Source of the DNA: Myxococcales bacterium
GTDB taxonomy: Bacteria > Myxococcota_A > Polyangia > Polyangiales > Polyangiaceae
Assembly: GCA_947473045.1 (NCBI GenBank)
Contig: CANJCO010000024.1
Span: forward strand, 1 to 64,000
DNA: 64,000 nt
Reading direction: 5' to 3'
The position numbers and the translations under genes are program-made. How positions within the stretch are numbered: the first letter of the stretch is position 1; the number at the start of each line of letters is the position of its first letter. This document shows, one piece after another, positions 33,589-43,076 of the stretch. The notes under the pieces are model-generated. The model was not told the origin of the DNA, did not search any database, and worked only from the letters and a program-made list of their open reading frames with translations.

Positions 33589-34506
33589 TTAGGGAAGCAC
33601 CGGCGCGTCCCGGATCGTGGGCGGCCTCGGAGCGTCTTTGTCGTGCGGCAGGGTCACTTCGACAGTGGCGACAGTCGAGCTTTGCACGTCGACATCCTGA
33701 ACTTTGTCGCCGACGAGAAACGGGTGCCGCACACCGACCTTCAACTTACCGACGGGAACGCCTTCGATGCGAAAGTGCCCGCGCTCATCGGTGGCCGCGT
33801 GCAGCGGGTGCCCGAGCACGTAGACATCGGCTTCCATCCAGTCGCTGCCTGCTTTGTCGATGATACGAAAACGGCCCATCTGCGCCGGATAGAGCTTCAC
33901 GGCGTCGCTGCCCGGGGTCGCCATCATAAGAGCAGGCGCAGGCTGGTTTTCGAGGGCAGGCCCGAACATCAGGCCGACGGACTTGTTCTTGATTTCAATC
34001 CGCTGACCAAGCGTCATCACGATAGTGCGGGCGCTGTACGCGCAATCGACGATGTCTAGTTTCTCGGCCTCGCGCTTCTCGGCGACGAATCCTGAATATC
34101 CGGTAACCGCCACCACCGCGTCAGCAAGCGGCCTTCTGCCATCGGGGAGCGCCGGGCCCTCGCGGAACGTCTTGCCGTACATGCGCGCAGCGTCACGGCA
34201 TTTATCGTACGTCTTGCCCATGAGCGGCGGGGCGGGAGGCCCTGAAACGTAAACCGTTCCCTCGACCACTCCCGTCGGTCCTGCATAGGGTGGCGCGTGG
34301 TCTGGATTGATAGCGTCCGCGATGGCTGCCGTTGGGACTGGCGTCGTGTTGAGCGGCACCGAGGCGGGGGTTGCAGGAGTTGCGTCGAGCGCCAACGACG
34401 TTGGCTTGTGCGAGTCGGCTGCCGGGCCATCTTTCGTGCACGAAATGCCGCAAAGAAGGGCATACGACACAAAGGCCGGAGTGAGGAAGATGCGCATGAG
34501 CGTCAT
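33589..34506 (-). CDS. Lipoprotein with a carboxypeptidase-regulatory-like domain, last gene of the nuo run
   Basis: 305 residues from ATG 34506 (a second Met lies three residues in). The lipobox is GISC (Cys ~23), followed by a Pro/Thr/Ala-rich linker. The sequence from about residue 80 is strand-rich (VVEGTVYVSGPPAPP) and ends in GHFRIEGVPVGKLKVGVRHPFL, a signature of carboxypeptidase-regulatory-like beta-sandwich domains. Cys residues occur in KCRDAARMYG and VDCAYS. It begins 20 bases after nuoN and may be on the same transcript. It may bind something in the periplasm near complex I, but no ligand can be named. Confidence 0.75.
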   Translation of the reverse strand: MTLMRIFLTPAFVSYALLCGISCTKDGPAADSHKPTSLALDATPATPASVPLNTTPVPTAAIADAINPDHAPPYAGPTGVVEGTVYVSGPPAPPLMGKTYDKCRDAARMYGKTFREGPALPDGRRPLADAVVAVTGYSGFVAEKREAEKLDIVDCAYSARTIVMTLGQRIEIKNKSVGLMFGPALENQPAPALMMATPGSDAVKLYPAQMGRFRIIDKAGSDWMEADVYVLGHPLHAATDERGHFRIEGVPVGKLKVGVRHPFLVGDKVQDVDVQSSTVATVEVTLPHDKDAPRPPTIRDAPVLP

Positions 34507-34526
34507 CCTCTACAAGAATCGTGCAA

Positions 34527-36047
34527 TCACGAGTGGCCGAGCTCGGAAGCCGCCGCGAGTGCGATATCGAGCGACTTGCCGGGCGCCAGGCCGAGAATCA
34601 GCACGAGAACGGCGCTCGCGATGAGCGCGGCGGTCACGTAACCCGATCGCATCGGGGTCGCCACGGGGGCTCCCGCTGCGGGTTCGCGCATGTACATAAA
34701 GACGAGCACACGAAGGTAGTAGTACGCCCCGAGTACGCTGTTGAGGAACGCGAGGACCGTCAGCCAGTGCAGGCCGGCATCCATCGACGCACGGAACACG
34801 AACCACTTGCCGAAGAACCCGGCAGTAGGCGGTACGCCAGCGAGCGACAGCAAAAACAGCGCAAACGGCAGGGCAGCAGCCGGGTGCCGGCGACCGATAC
34901 CAGCGAGGTCCTCATAGCTGACGGCCTCTGCGCCCTTGCTTCCGCACAGAATGAGAGCGCCAAAGGCACCCGCGGTGGAGGCGGTGTACGTCAGCAGATA
35001 AAACAGGACGCTGCCCGCGCCGTCGTCCGATCGGATGCTCGCGACGACGCCAACGAGCAGGTAACCGGCGTGCGCGATGCTCGAATAGGCAAGCATGCGC
35101 TTCACCGACTCCTGCCGCCCGGCGATGAGGTTCGCGACCGTCATCGTCAGCACCGAAATCATGGCCAGCGCTGGCGGCCAACCAGACGACCAGGAGGCCG
35201 ACTGCGGATCGTGAAACGCGGTGAGGAGCAGGCGCATCAGCATCGCGAAAGCGCCGCCCTTGACGACGACCGCCATGAAGGTCGTCGCAGGTGTCGGGGC
35301 ACCCTCATAGGCATCGGGCGTCCACATGTGAAACGGCACGGCGCTAACCTTGAACGCGAGGGACGCAAGAACGAGCACGAGCGCGAGCAGGATCATCGGC
35401 GCGCGAGCGGCCGCAGCGATCACGGGCGCGTCAGGATTGGGCGTGTGCGCGGCAAGTTGAGCGATCGAAGACGCGATACCCGCCAAATCGGTGTGTCCCG
35501 TCGCGCCGTACAGAAGCGCAAAACCGTAGAGCATCAACGCAGCCGCGAATGAGCCGAGCAGGAAGTACTTCAGCGCACCTTCCGCGGACCGGGGCGAGGC
35601 GCGGCGGAACGCGGTGAGCGCGTAGGCGCCGATGCTCATCGTCTCGAGACCAAGAAACAGCGTAAGGAGGTCGCCCGACGCGGCAAGCATCATCGCGCCG
35701 AACGTCGAGAAGAGCAGCAGGGCATAAAACTCGCCCCGGTCGAGATTGTGCTCTGGGAGATAGCCGCCCGCCAGCAGGGAAGCGAGCGCGCCGCCGAGGC
35801 AAAGCAACGCGAAGAAGAAGAGCGAAAACCGGTCGATGACCAGCCAAGGCGAGAGGGCTTCGAGGCCCTCGATGTGATCGACGCCAAACCACCAGAGCCC
35901 CAACGAACATGCGGCGGTCGCGAGGAAGATGATGGTGGCGCCAAGCGCCAACCCCGCGCGCTGTTTCGCGAACGATTCGGCGAGCATGAGAAGCAGGGCG
36001 CCAACGCCCAACACGATAAACGGAGACAGTGCGAACGCGAGCGGCAT
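34527..36047 (-). CDS. nuoN: NADH-quinone oxidoreductase subunit N
   Basis: Antiporter-like membrane subunit of complex I that helps move protons. 506 residues (E. coli 485), from ATG 36047. Key marks are the FLGLETMSIGAYAL segment, SAEGALKYFLLGSFAAALMLYGFALLYG, PFHMWTPDAYEGAPTP, RMLAYSSIAHAGYLLVG and PPTAGFFGKWFVF. All are typical. It follows nuoM by three bases on the same strand. The C-terminus looks normal. Confidence 0.96.
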   Translation of the reverse strand: MPLAFALSPFIVLGVGALLLMLAESFAKQRAGLALGATIIFLATAACSLGLWWFGVDHIEGLEALSPWLVIDRFSLFFFALLCLGGALASLLAGGYLPEHNLDRGEFYALLLFSTFGAMMLAASGDLLTLFLGLETMSIGAYALTAFRRASPRSAEGALKYFLLGSFAAALMLYGFALLYGATGHTDLAGIASSIAQLAAHTPNPDAPVIAAAARAPMILLALVLVLASLAFKVSAVPFHMWTPDAYEGAPTPATTFMAVVVKGGAFAMLMRLLLTAFHDPQSASWSSGWPPALAMISVLTMTVANLIAGRQESVKRMLAYSSIAHAGYLLVGVVASIRSDDGAGSVLFYLLTYTASTAGAFGALILCGSKGAEAVSYEDLAGIGRRHPAAALPFALFLLSLAGVPPTAGFFGKWFVFRASMDAGLHWLTVLAFLNSVLGAYYYLRVLVFMYMREPAAGAPVATPMRSGYVTAALIASAVLVLILGLAPGKSLDIALAAASELGHS

Positions 36048-36050
36048 GGC

Positions 36051-37961
36051 TCAGTGCTCCTCGGAGGCGGCGACTGCGCCGACCTTGGCGATGGGGGTGG
36101 CGTCGCTCTTGCGCGGCAACAGCTTGATGGGCCCGTCGTAAAACATCGGCGGCGCGTGCTGCTCGATGCGGGAGGTGTAATCGGCCAGCACCCTCGAGGT
36201 GGCGCCTTGAATCCCCTTGAGGAAAATATTGGGAAAGAGCCCGATGACGAACATCATGATGACCAGCGGTGCGACGGCGATCAGCTCGCGGCCGTTGATG
36301 TCGGTCAGGTGCTTGTTTTCCGCTTTGGTGATCGGACCGAAGAACACCTTCTGCACGACCGTGAGCATGTAGAGGGCGCCGAAGATGACCCCAATCGCAG
36401 CGCCTACGGCCTGAATGCCGTTGAAGTGCCCGAGGTGGTTCGACACGAACGTCCCGGTGATGATCATGAACTCGCCGACGAACCCGTTGGTCGCAGGGAG
36501 GCCAATCGAAGCCAGCGTCGCGACGACGAACAGCGTCGTGTACACCGGCATGACCTTCGCGAGGCCGCCGAACTCATCGATTTGGCGGGTATGCCGGCGA
36601 TCGTAGACGACGCCTACCAGCAGAAACAGGGCTCCGGTCGAGATTCCGTGGTTGACCATCTGGAGCACTGCGCCCTCGACGCTGGCGGGGGTCGCCGCGA
36701 AGAGGCCGAGCATCACATACCCGAGGTGGGCTACCGAGGAGTACGCCACGAGTCGCTTGACGTCATCCTGCTTCCACGCGCACAGAGCGCCGTAAAGGAT
36801 GCCGCCGAGCACGGCGACTCCGGAAAGATTGGCCGCGAATTCAGCGCACGCTTCGGGAAACAGGCCCATGCAGAAGCGCAGGTATCCGTAGGTGCCGAGC
36901 TTCAACATGACGGCGGCGAGCACGATGCTGCCCGCCGTCGGGGCCTCGGTGTGCGCATCTGGAAGCCAGGTGTGCACCGGAAACATCGGCACCTTGATGA
37001 CGAACGCCAACGTGAAGGCAGACCAAAGCCAGATCTGCACGTGCCGCGGAAGCAGTACGCGCTGCAACTCGAAGTAGTCGAACGAGGCCATTCCGTCGTT
37101 CGCGCGCGAGTACGTGTAGGCGAGGTAGAGGAGGGCCGCGAGCATCAGCACCGAGCCAACCATCGTGTAGATGAAGAACTTGAGCGCTGCCTTGATGCGG
37201 TTTTGTCCGCCCCAAACACCGATCATCACGTACATCGGAACGAGGCACAGCTCGAAGAACACATAGAACAGGAAAAGGTCGAGTGACACGAACGCACCCA
37301 TCAGGGCGCCCTCGAGCAGCAGCAGCGCGAAGCACCAGTCCTTCATGCGCGTGGTGACCGAGCCGAACGAAACGTAGCTCGCGATCGGCACGATAAAGGC
37401 AGTCAGGACGACCAGCCAAAGCGAGATGCCGTCGAGGGCCACGTGATAGTGAATCCCGAATCGCTCAATCCAGACGATGTCCTGATTGAAGTGGTAGCCG
37501 CGACCCATCTCGACGCGAAGAAGCGGAATGCATGCTGCGAGGGTTGCAAACATGATCGCCAGCGTGGTGGCCTGAATCGCGCGCGGCGCCTGACGCGGAA
37601 TGAAGAGCACGGCGACAGCGCCGACGATCGGCAGCGCGATGAGCCAACTGAGGAGCGTATGGGACTCCTCGGGAGGCGCGAGCAGCTCGGTATCCAGGGC
37701 GACCTCGGGCGAGATCCACATGCGAGCCACGAAGAAGGCCAATGTGCCGGCGATCAGCGCGAGCGGGATACGCACGTTCCAGCCGTGCTTGTGCGGCATG
37801 GCGGCCGCCACGAAGGCGGCGAGCGCGAAGGCGAGGGCGCCGTCGACGTAGCGCGAGGCGCCCGCGATGACGAGTGCCACAAGCACAAGCACCGCGATCT
37901 GGCCAGGCGAGGTGCGCGGAGACTCGGCAGGCTCGGGCATGGCGTGTTGCGAGTGGTCCAT
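36051..37961 (-). CDS. nuoM: NADH-quinone oxidoreductase subunit M with N-terminal extension
   Basis: 636 residues, against about 510 in E. coli. The canonical start region (LLSWLIALPIVGAVAVLFIP) is found near residue 105. The first ~100 residues are an extension with extra hydrophobic helices (IAVLVLVALVIAGASRYV, ALAFALAAFVAAAMP, IPLALIAGTLAFFVARMW) after a His/Met-containing start. The core includes FYVFFELCLVPMYVMIGVWGG, FPVHTWLPDAHTEAPTAGS, RLVAYSSVAHLGYVMLG and LPATNGFVGEFMI. It starts one base into the nuoL stop (TGATG). Confidence 0.95.
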   Translation of the reverse strand: MDHSQHAMPEPAESPRTSPGQIAVLVLVALVIAGASRYVDGALAFALAAFVAAAMPHKHGWNVRIPLALIAGTLAFFVARMWISPEVALDTELLAPPEESHTLLSWLIALPIVGAVAVLFIPRQAPRAIQATTLAIMFATLAACIPLLRVEMGRGYHFNQDIVWIERFGIHYHVALDGISLWLVVLTAFIVPIASYVSFGSVTTRMKDWCFALLLLEGALMGAFVSLDLFLFYVFFELCLVPMYVMIGVWGGQNRIKAALKFFIYTMVGSVLMLAALLYLAYTYSRANDGMASFDYFELQRVLLPRHVQIWLWSAFTLAFVIKVPMFPVHTWLPDAHTEAPTAGSIVLAAVMLKLGTYGYLRFCMGLFPEACAEFAANLSGVAVLGGILYGALCAWKQDDVKRLVAYSSVAHLGYVMLGLFAATPASVEGAVLQMVNHGISTGALFLLVGVVYDRRHTRQIDEFGGLAKVMPVYTTLFVVATLASIGLPATNGFVGEFMIITGTFVSNHLGHFNGIQAVGAAIGVIFGALYMLTVVQKVFFGPITKAENKHLTDINGRELIAVAPLVIMMFVIGLFPNIFLKGIQGATSRVLADYTSRIEQHAPPMFYDGPIKLLPRKSDATPIAKVGAVAASEEH

Positions 37962-40801
37962 CAGTTTTGCCCCACTTCGAGCATCTTCATCTTTGCCTGA
38001 CGCGGCACCATCACAGTGCTCGATGCCGTCCAGTCACCGAAGGTCGGGCTGAACGCGTTTCGGGTTCGTAGCCGGACCGGCCTGCTCGATTCGGCGACAT
38101 CATCGGAGTCCGACTCGACGTGGAGCTTAACTTCCGCGAGCGGCGTGAACCCTTCGGGGCCAACAGCCGTCCACTTGTCGCCGGGAGCCTCGCACTTTGC
38201 GTGCTTGTCGTTCAGGGCGTCTTGTTCGGCGGCGCGCTTCGCTGCCGGAGCGGCGGTATATTTTTCGCGCCAGAGCTTCTTGTCGGCCTCGCACTGCGAC
38301 CACTCGTAGGAATAGTCGAGATACCCGGCTACCGCGCCAGCGGTGACCGTGAAGTCATCGCCGGCCTTCGCGACGGAGGCGTCAGCGTGCGGCCCCACAA
38401 AGAACCAACCCATGACTGCGACGCCGAGCACCATCGCAAACGCGTAGACGTGAACAACTCCGTTTTGGAAGGCGCGAAGCACAGTTCCGAGCGCCGCCAC
38501 GACGAACGCGGTGAGCTTGGCGATGACGCCGTCGACGAACCACTGATCGAACGCAGCGCTGGTATCGGCGAGCGCGTCCGTGCCATCGAGAATGGTCTTT
38601 TCGTAGAGGGAATCGAGGCCGATGTCTCGGTAGAACCAAGCGAGCGCTCCGCCAGCAACCACGAGCACGTCGCCGACGTATGACCAGCGCGCGCCGGTGA
38701 CTCCGAACGACTTCACGAGCACAAGGCCGATGACCAGAACGATGACGCCGGGAACCGCGGGAACGATGCGCCGTGCGTAGCTCTGAAGCGTCTCTTCGTG
38801 CTCGCTCTTGCCGATTACGTAGAGGTAATAGGCGACTCCTGTCCCGATGAGGAAGGCGAAGAAGCCGGGAGCCATGAGCGTCCACTCGAGATGCTCGGCC
38901 CCTTCGCGCGACTTGACGGCGCCCTTCACGGCGCTCTCGAAGACGGGATCGAGCCAGTGATCGAGGGGGGTGATGTGAAACGGCCCCATGTTGAAGATGC
39001 CGCAAAAAACAGCGCCGGTCGCGAGCACGATGAGCGGTACCGTCATCTGCCATGGCGATTCGTGCGGTGCGTGCCCGGGGGCCGACAGGTCGTCGTCGTG
39101 GTGCTCGTCGTGGTGCTCGTCGCCGTGCGCGTCATCGGCAGGATCCGCGACGGGAGCGTGCGCGAGCTGGCTCGCGCGGCCGATCGTCCAACCGCGGAAG
39201 TCGCCGTAAAAGGTCATGAACAGGGCGCGGCACATGTAAAAGGCAGTGAGCGTAGCGGCGAGAATACCTACCCAGTACAGGGCCGGACCCACCCAGGTCG
39301 GGGGCACGAAGGGCTCGTTGTGGGCGCGCTTGAGGCGCTCCATCATCGGATGGCTCTGAAGGTTCGTATACGCGCGGAACAGGATCTCGTCCTTGGAGAA
39401 GAACCCGCTCAGGAACGGCGTGCCGATGATGGCGGCCGTCGAGGCGAAGAACGTCCAGAACGTGTAGGGCATGTACTTGCGCAGTCCGCCCATGTTGCGC
39501 ATGTCCTGGCTCTTCACGTCATCGTGGATTCGCCCGTGCATCGAGTGGATGACGGAGCCCGCGCCGAGGAAGAGGCAGGCCTTGAAAAAGGCGTGCGTGA
39601 ACACGTGGAAGAAGCCCGCCGTAAACGCGCCAACGCCTACGCCGAGGAACATGAAGCCGAGTTGACTCACCGTCGAATAGGCGAGGACCTTTTTGATGTC
39701 GTTTTGAACGACAGCGATCGTGGCCGCGACGAGGGCTGTTGCCGCTCCGATAATCGCGATGCACATCATGGTGAAGGGCGAGAGAACGAACACGAAGGAG
39801 AGGCGGCAAATCAGATAGATGCCAGCCGTGACCATCGTCGCCGCGTGAATCAGGGCGCTAACCGGCGTTGGGCCGGCCATCGCGTCCGGCAGCCAAACAT
39901 AGAGCGGTAGCTGCGCGCTCTTGCCGGTGCAGCCGAGGAGAAGCATCAGCCCAACAGCGGTAGCAGCGCTGATCGTCAGCGGCGTGCTTGGCTGCAAGAA
40001 CGCGAACAGACCCTGATAGGTGCCGCCGCCAATGGGCCAAACGTGAATGCGCATGGCGTCGCTTGGTGAGTCGACGAGAGACGTCGCGCCGCTCTCGATG
40101 CCGACCCAGTCGAGCGCGCCCGTGTAGTGGGCCAGCAGGAACATGGCGCAGATGAGGCCGAAGTCGCCGATGCGGTTCGCGATGAACGCCTTTTTGCCGG
40201 CGGCCGCGTTCGGCATCTTGTCGTACCAGAAGCCGATGAGGAGGTACGAGCAGAGCCCAACGCCCTCCCAGCCGACGAACAGCAGCGGCAGGTTGTCGGC
40301 CAGCACCAGCACGAGCATCGAGAAGACGAAGAGGTTCAGGTAGGCGAAGAAGCGCCAGTAGCCCTTGTCGCTCCCCATGTACGACGACGCGTACAGGTGA
40401 ATCAGAAAGCCGATGCCGGTGATCACGAGCATCATGACGGCAGAGAGCGCGTCGACGCTGAACTTGACCGCGATGGGCACGCCGGCGACCGAGCGACCGC
40501 CGTTGGTGTGCATCCAGTCCCACGCCGTCCACGACAGGCGGACATGCTCGAGCACGCTCTTGCCATCTTCGACGTGCGCGCTCGCCGAGACCAACGTCTG
40601 GAGCTGCAGGAAGGTCGCGGTCGCAGCGAGGAAGGAAACGCCCATGGCGACGAGCGCCATCATGCGAACGGCTTCTTTTCCGAGGCGCTTGCCCCAGACG
40701 CCGTTCACGATCGCGCCGAGCAGCGGCATACCGAGCACGACCGCGATGAGCGCGAAATCGTTCTCGGGAAACAGCGTGGCGATCAAGCCAGGTTGCGACA
40801 T
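37961..40801 (-). CDS. nuoL: NADH-quinone oxidoreductase subunit L, extended form
   Basis: 946 residues from ATG 40801, versus ~613 in E. coli. The core is clear: LLFVGWEGVGLCSYLLIGFW, AQLPLYVWLPDAMAGPTPVSALIHAATMV, VLAYSTVSQLGFM and THAFFKACLFLGAGSVIH. Residues ~557-585 form a His/Asp-rich soluble loop (HGDEHHDEHHDDD). Helices continue to about residue 805. The last ~140 residues are a soluble tail with Cys residues (SQCEADKKLW, HAKCEAPGDK) and strand-rich RPVRLRTRNAFSP. The tail and loop are additions to the family. Confidence 0.95.
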   Translation of the reverse strand: MSQPGLIATLFPENDFALIAVVLGMPLLGAIVNGVWGKRLGKEAVRMMALVAMGVSFLAATATFLQLQTLVSASAHVEDGKSVLEHVRLSWTAWDWMHTNGGRSVAGVPIAVKFSVDALSAVMMLVITGIGFLIHLYASSYMGSDKGYWRFFAYLNLFVFSMLVLVLADNLPLLFVGWEGVGLCSYLLIGFWYDKMPNAAAGKKAFIANRIGDFGLICAMFLLAHYTGALDWVGIESGATSLVDSPSDAMRIHVWPIGGGTYQGLFAFLQPSTPLTISAATAVGLMLLLGCTGKSAQLPLYVWLPDAMAGPTPVSALIHAATMVTAGIYLICRLSFVFVLSPFTMMCIAIIGAATALVAATIAVVQNDIKKVLAYSTVSQLGFMFLGVGVGAFTAGFFHVFTHAFFKACLFLGAGSVIHSMHGRIHDDVKSQDMRNMGGLRKYMPYTFWTFFASTAAIIGTPFLSGFFSKDEILFRAYTNLQSHPMMERLKRAHNEPFVPPTWVGPALYWVGILAATLTAFYMCRALFMTFYGDFRGWTIGRASQLAHAPVADPADDAHGDEHHDEHHDDDLSAPGHAPHESPWQMTVPLIVLATGAVFCGIFNMGPFHITPLDHWLDPVFESAVKGAVKSREGAEHLEWTLMAPGFFAFLIGTGVAYYLYVIGKSEHEETLQSYARRIVPAVPGVIVLVIGLVLVKSFGVTGARWSYVGDVLVVAGGALAWFYRDIGLDSLYEKTILDGTDALADTSAAFDQWFVDGVIAKLTAFVVAALGTVLRAFQNGVVHVYAFAMVLGVAVMGWFFVGPHADASVAKAGDDFTVTAGAVAGYLDYSYEWSQCEADKKLWREKYTAAPAAKRAAEQDALNDKHAKCEAPGDKWTAVGPEGFTPLAEVKLHVESDSDDVAESSRPVRLRTRNAFSPTFGDWTASSTVMVPRQAKMKMLEVGQN

Positions 40802-40837
40802 CGAATTATAACCTCAGAAGGAAAGTGCAGCAAACGG

Positions 40838-41143
40838 CTAGTTCTTGAGGAGATCGGCATCGTCGGTGCGCACCGTGCGGCGGATGCGGAACAACGAAAT
40901 GACGATGGCCAGACCGACCGCGACCTCTGCGGCCTCGGCGGCGATGAGAAAAAACGAAAACATTTGCCCGGTGTGCGCGATGGGCTGCGCCCGGTTGAAC
41001 GCGACCAGCGCAATGTTCACTGCGTTGAGCATGATCTCGATGCTCATCAACGCTGAGATCACGTTTCTGCGAACGAGAAAGCCGACCCCGCCGATCGCGA
41101 AGAGGATGGCCGAAAGCGCGACGTAGTGCTCGGTGGGGATCAC
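40838..41143 (-). CDS. nuoK: NADH-quinone oxidoreductase subunit K
   Basis: 101 residues from ATG 41143, the usual size. The three-helix pattern includes IGGVGFLVRRNVISALMSIEIMLNAVNI, with the membrane Glu in SIEIMLN, and FFLIAAEAAEVAVGLAIVISLFR, with the second membrane Glu pair. Both Glu positions are needed for proton transfer. The ATG overlaps the nuoJ stop by four bases. 36 bases separate it from nuoL. Confidence 0.97.
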   Translation of the reverse strand: MIPTEHYVALSAILFAIGGVGFLVRRNVISALMSIEIMLNAVNIALVAFNRAQPIAHTGQMFSFFLIAAEAAEVAVGLAIVISLFRIRRTVRTDDADLLKN

Positions 41144-41691
41144 GACTCAGCCTCCTTCGACAGGTTCTTCGCGTCGGTCTGGTGGCGACCGCGCGCGACG
41201 GCTACTGCGCCGACGATGGCGACCATCAGCAGGGCGCTCGAGAGCTCGAACGGAACGACGTAGTCGCCGAACAGCGCGCGTCCCATGGCGTCGACGCCGC
41301 CGAACGCGCTGTCGACGGGCACGAGCTTCATCGCGTGGTTCCAAGCGGGCCGCACGACGAGGTACAGGCCTCCGAGTGAGCCCGCCCCGAAGAGTGCGCC
41401 GCTGATCGCGCGGGTCACCTGGCCGCGGCTGTCGCGGGACGAACTCGCGTCGGGCCCGAGCAGCATAATGACGAAGAGAAACAGAACGACTACGGCGCCC
41501 GCGTAGACAATGAGCTGGATGATCGCGAGGAACTGCGCGTGAAGCGCGAGGAACAGCCCCGCGACCGCGACGATCATGAGCATCAAGCCCAGTGCACCAC
41601 GAATGGGGTTACGGGCTGCGACCGTTGCGATCGCGCCTGCGATTGCGATTGCCGCGCATGTGTAGAAGAAGCCAAAGCCCAACGCTGTCAT
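41140..41691 (-). CDS. nuoJ: NADH-quinone oxidoreductase subunit J
   Basis: 183 residues from ATG 41691, near the E. coli size of 184. The sequence begins FGFFYTCAAIAIAGAIATVAARNPIRGALGLMLMIVAVAGLFLALHAQFLAIIQLIVYAGAVVVLFLFVIMLLG in pattern. The conserved IVYAGAVVVLFLFVIM stretch is in the transmembrane helix 3 region with the pi-bulge. It lies 24 bases after nuoF; subunits G, H and I, normally between F and J, are absent. Confidence 0.96.
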   Translation of the reverse strand: MTALGFGFFYTCAAIAIAGAIATVAARNPIRGALGLMLMIVAVAGLFLALHAQFLAIIQLIVYAGAVVVLFLFVIMLLGPDASSSRDSRGQVTRAISGALFGAGSLGGLYLVVRPAWNHAMKLVPVDSAFGGVDAMGRALFGDYVVPFELSSALLMVAIVGAVAVARGRHQTDAKNLSKEAES

Positions 41692-41715
41692 GGTTTATTT
41701 CGCCTTTTTGCGCCG

Positions 41716-43074
41716 TCAGGACGGCGTAAGAGTGGCGTCCTTCCGGTTGCGCTCGCCGCGCACGTACGCCTCGAATTCAGGCCTGAACTTCTTGAGGAAG
41801 CCGAGGGCCGGCATCGCGGTGCCCTCGCCAAAGGCGCAAATGGTGTTGCCCATGATGTTGTTGGCGATGTCGTGGAGCTGGTCGAGTTCCTGCATCGTCG
41901 CGTTGTTGTCGAGCAGCTTGTCGACCGTGCGCAAAAGCCATGCGCCGCCTTCGCGGCAAGGCGTGCATTGGCCGCACGACTCGTGACGGTAAAACTGCAT
42001 CAGATTGTGCATCGCGAGCACGGGGCACGTCCCCTCAGCGAGGACGGTGATGCAGCAGGTGCCGAGCATCGTGCCTACACCGCGCATCGTGTCGACGCCG
42101 AGCGGAACGTCGAACACGCTCTTGCCGTGCCAGGCGTGCAGGGGGCTCTTTTCGTCGGGGGCATCGACTGTTTCTTCGGGCCGAAGCACGGGAGTCGAAG
42201 AACCCCCGGGGATCACGCACATCACTTTGCGATCGCCCGTCACGCCGCCGCCGATGTCGTAGATGAGCTCGTTCAGGGTCGGGCCTACTCCGAGCTCGAC
42301 GACTCCGGGCTTCTTTACGTGCCCGTTGATTCCGTAGAGCCGGAAGCCACCGTCGTTGATCGCGTGGAGCGCCGAGAGCTTGCTGAACTCGTCGCAGCCC
42401 ATTCGAAACGCTGACGGGACAGCTGCGATGGTTTCGAGGTTGTTGACGGTCGTCGGACAGCCGTACACGCCTGCCTGCGCGGGAAACGGCGGCTTCAGGC
42501 GAGGTTCGCCCCGCTTGCCTTCGAGCGAATTGATGAGCGCCGTTTCTTCGCCGCAAATGTACGCGCCAGCTCCGGTGTGAACGTAGACTTCAACCGGGTA
42601 GGCTTTGCCGAAGGGCGTCGCGCCCAGGTATCCTTTTGCCTTGGCCTCGGCGATCGCGCCCCACAGCCGGGCCTTCGACAAGTGGAGCTCGTCGCGCACG
42701 TAGATGTACGCGACGTGGGCGCCGATCGCGTAACAGCCTATGATGCAGCCCTCGATTACAGAGTGGGGGTTCCACTCCATGATCGTGCGGTCTTTGTGGG
42801 TTCCGGGCTCGCCCTCGTCGGCGTTGATGACGAGATACGAAGGCTTCGTGGGGTGTGGGCGCATGAAGCTCCACTTGACGCCCATCGGGAAACCGGCGCC
42901 GCCGCGGCCGCGCAAGTTGGCCTTCTTCGCCTCGTCGACAACCTGCTGAGGTGTCATCGACGTCAGGACGTTTCGGGCGGTGGCGTAGCCCGCAACTTCA
43001 CGCTCGTACACATCGAGCGAGTGTCCGTTGGCGAGGCCGTAGACCTTGCTGAGGAATTCCGTGCGCTTGATCAT
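41716..43074 (-). CDS. nuoF: NADH-quinone oxidoreductase subunit F
   Basis: NADH- and FMN-binding subunit that starts electron transfer in complex I. 452 residues from ATG 43074. The NADH site GRGGAGFPMGVKW and FMN site NADEGEPGTHKDR are intact, as is GAGAYICGEETALINSLEGKRGEPR. The N3 cluster Cys residues are in ESCGQCTPCREG with a downstream Cys in TICAFGEG. It starts two bases after the nuoE stop. Confidence 0.97.
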   Translation of the reverse strand: MIKRTEFLSKVYGLANGHSLDVYEREVAGYATARNVLTSMTPQQVVDEAKKANLRGRGGAGFPMGVKWSFMRPHPTKPSYLVINADEGEPGTHKDRTIMEWNPHSVIEGCIIGCYAIGAHVAYIYVRDELHLSKARLWGAIAEAKAKGYLGATPFGKAYPVEVYVHTGAGAYICGEETALINSLEGKRGEPRLKPPFPAQAGVYGCPTTVNNLETIAAVPSAFRMGCDEFSKLSALHAINDGGFRLYGINGHVKKPGVVELGVGPTLNELIYDIGGGVTGDRKVMCVIPGGSSTPVLRPEETVDAPDEKSPLHAWHGKSVFDVPLGVDTMRGVGTMLGTCCITVLAEGTCPVLAMHNLMQFYRHESCGQCTPCREGGAWLLRTVDKLLDNNATMQELDQLHDIANNIMGNTICAFGEGTAMPALGFLKKFRPEFEAYVRGERNRKDATLTPS

Positions 43075-43076
43075 GC

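Noticed and set aside
35748..37286. Plus-strand open frame of ~512 codons opposite nuoN and nuoM
   Set aside because: It spans two well-conserved genes and their junction and has a charged, low-complexity composition typical of antisense shadows of membrane proteins.
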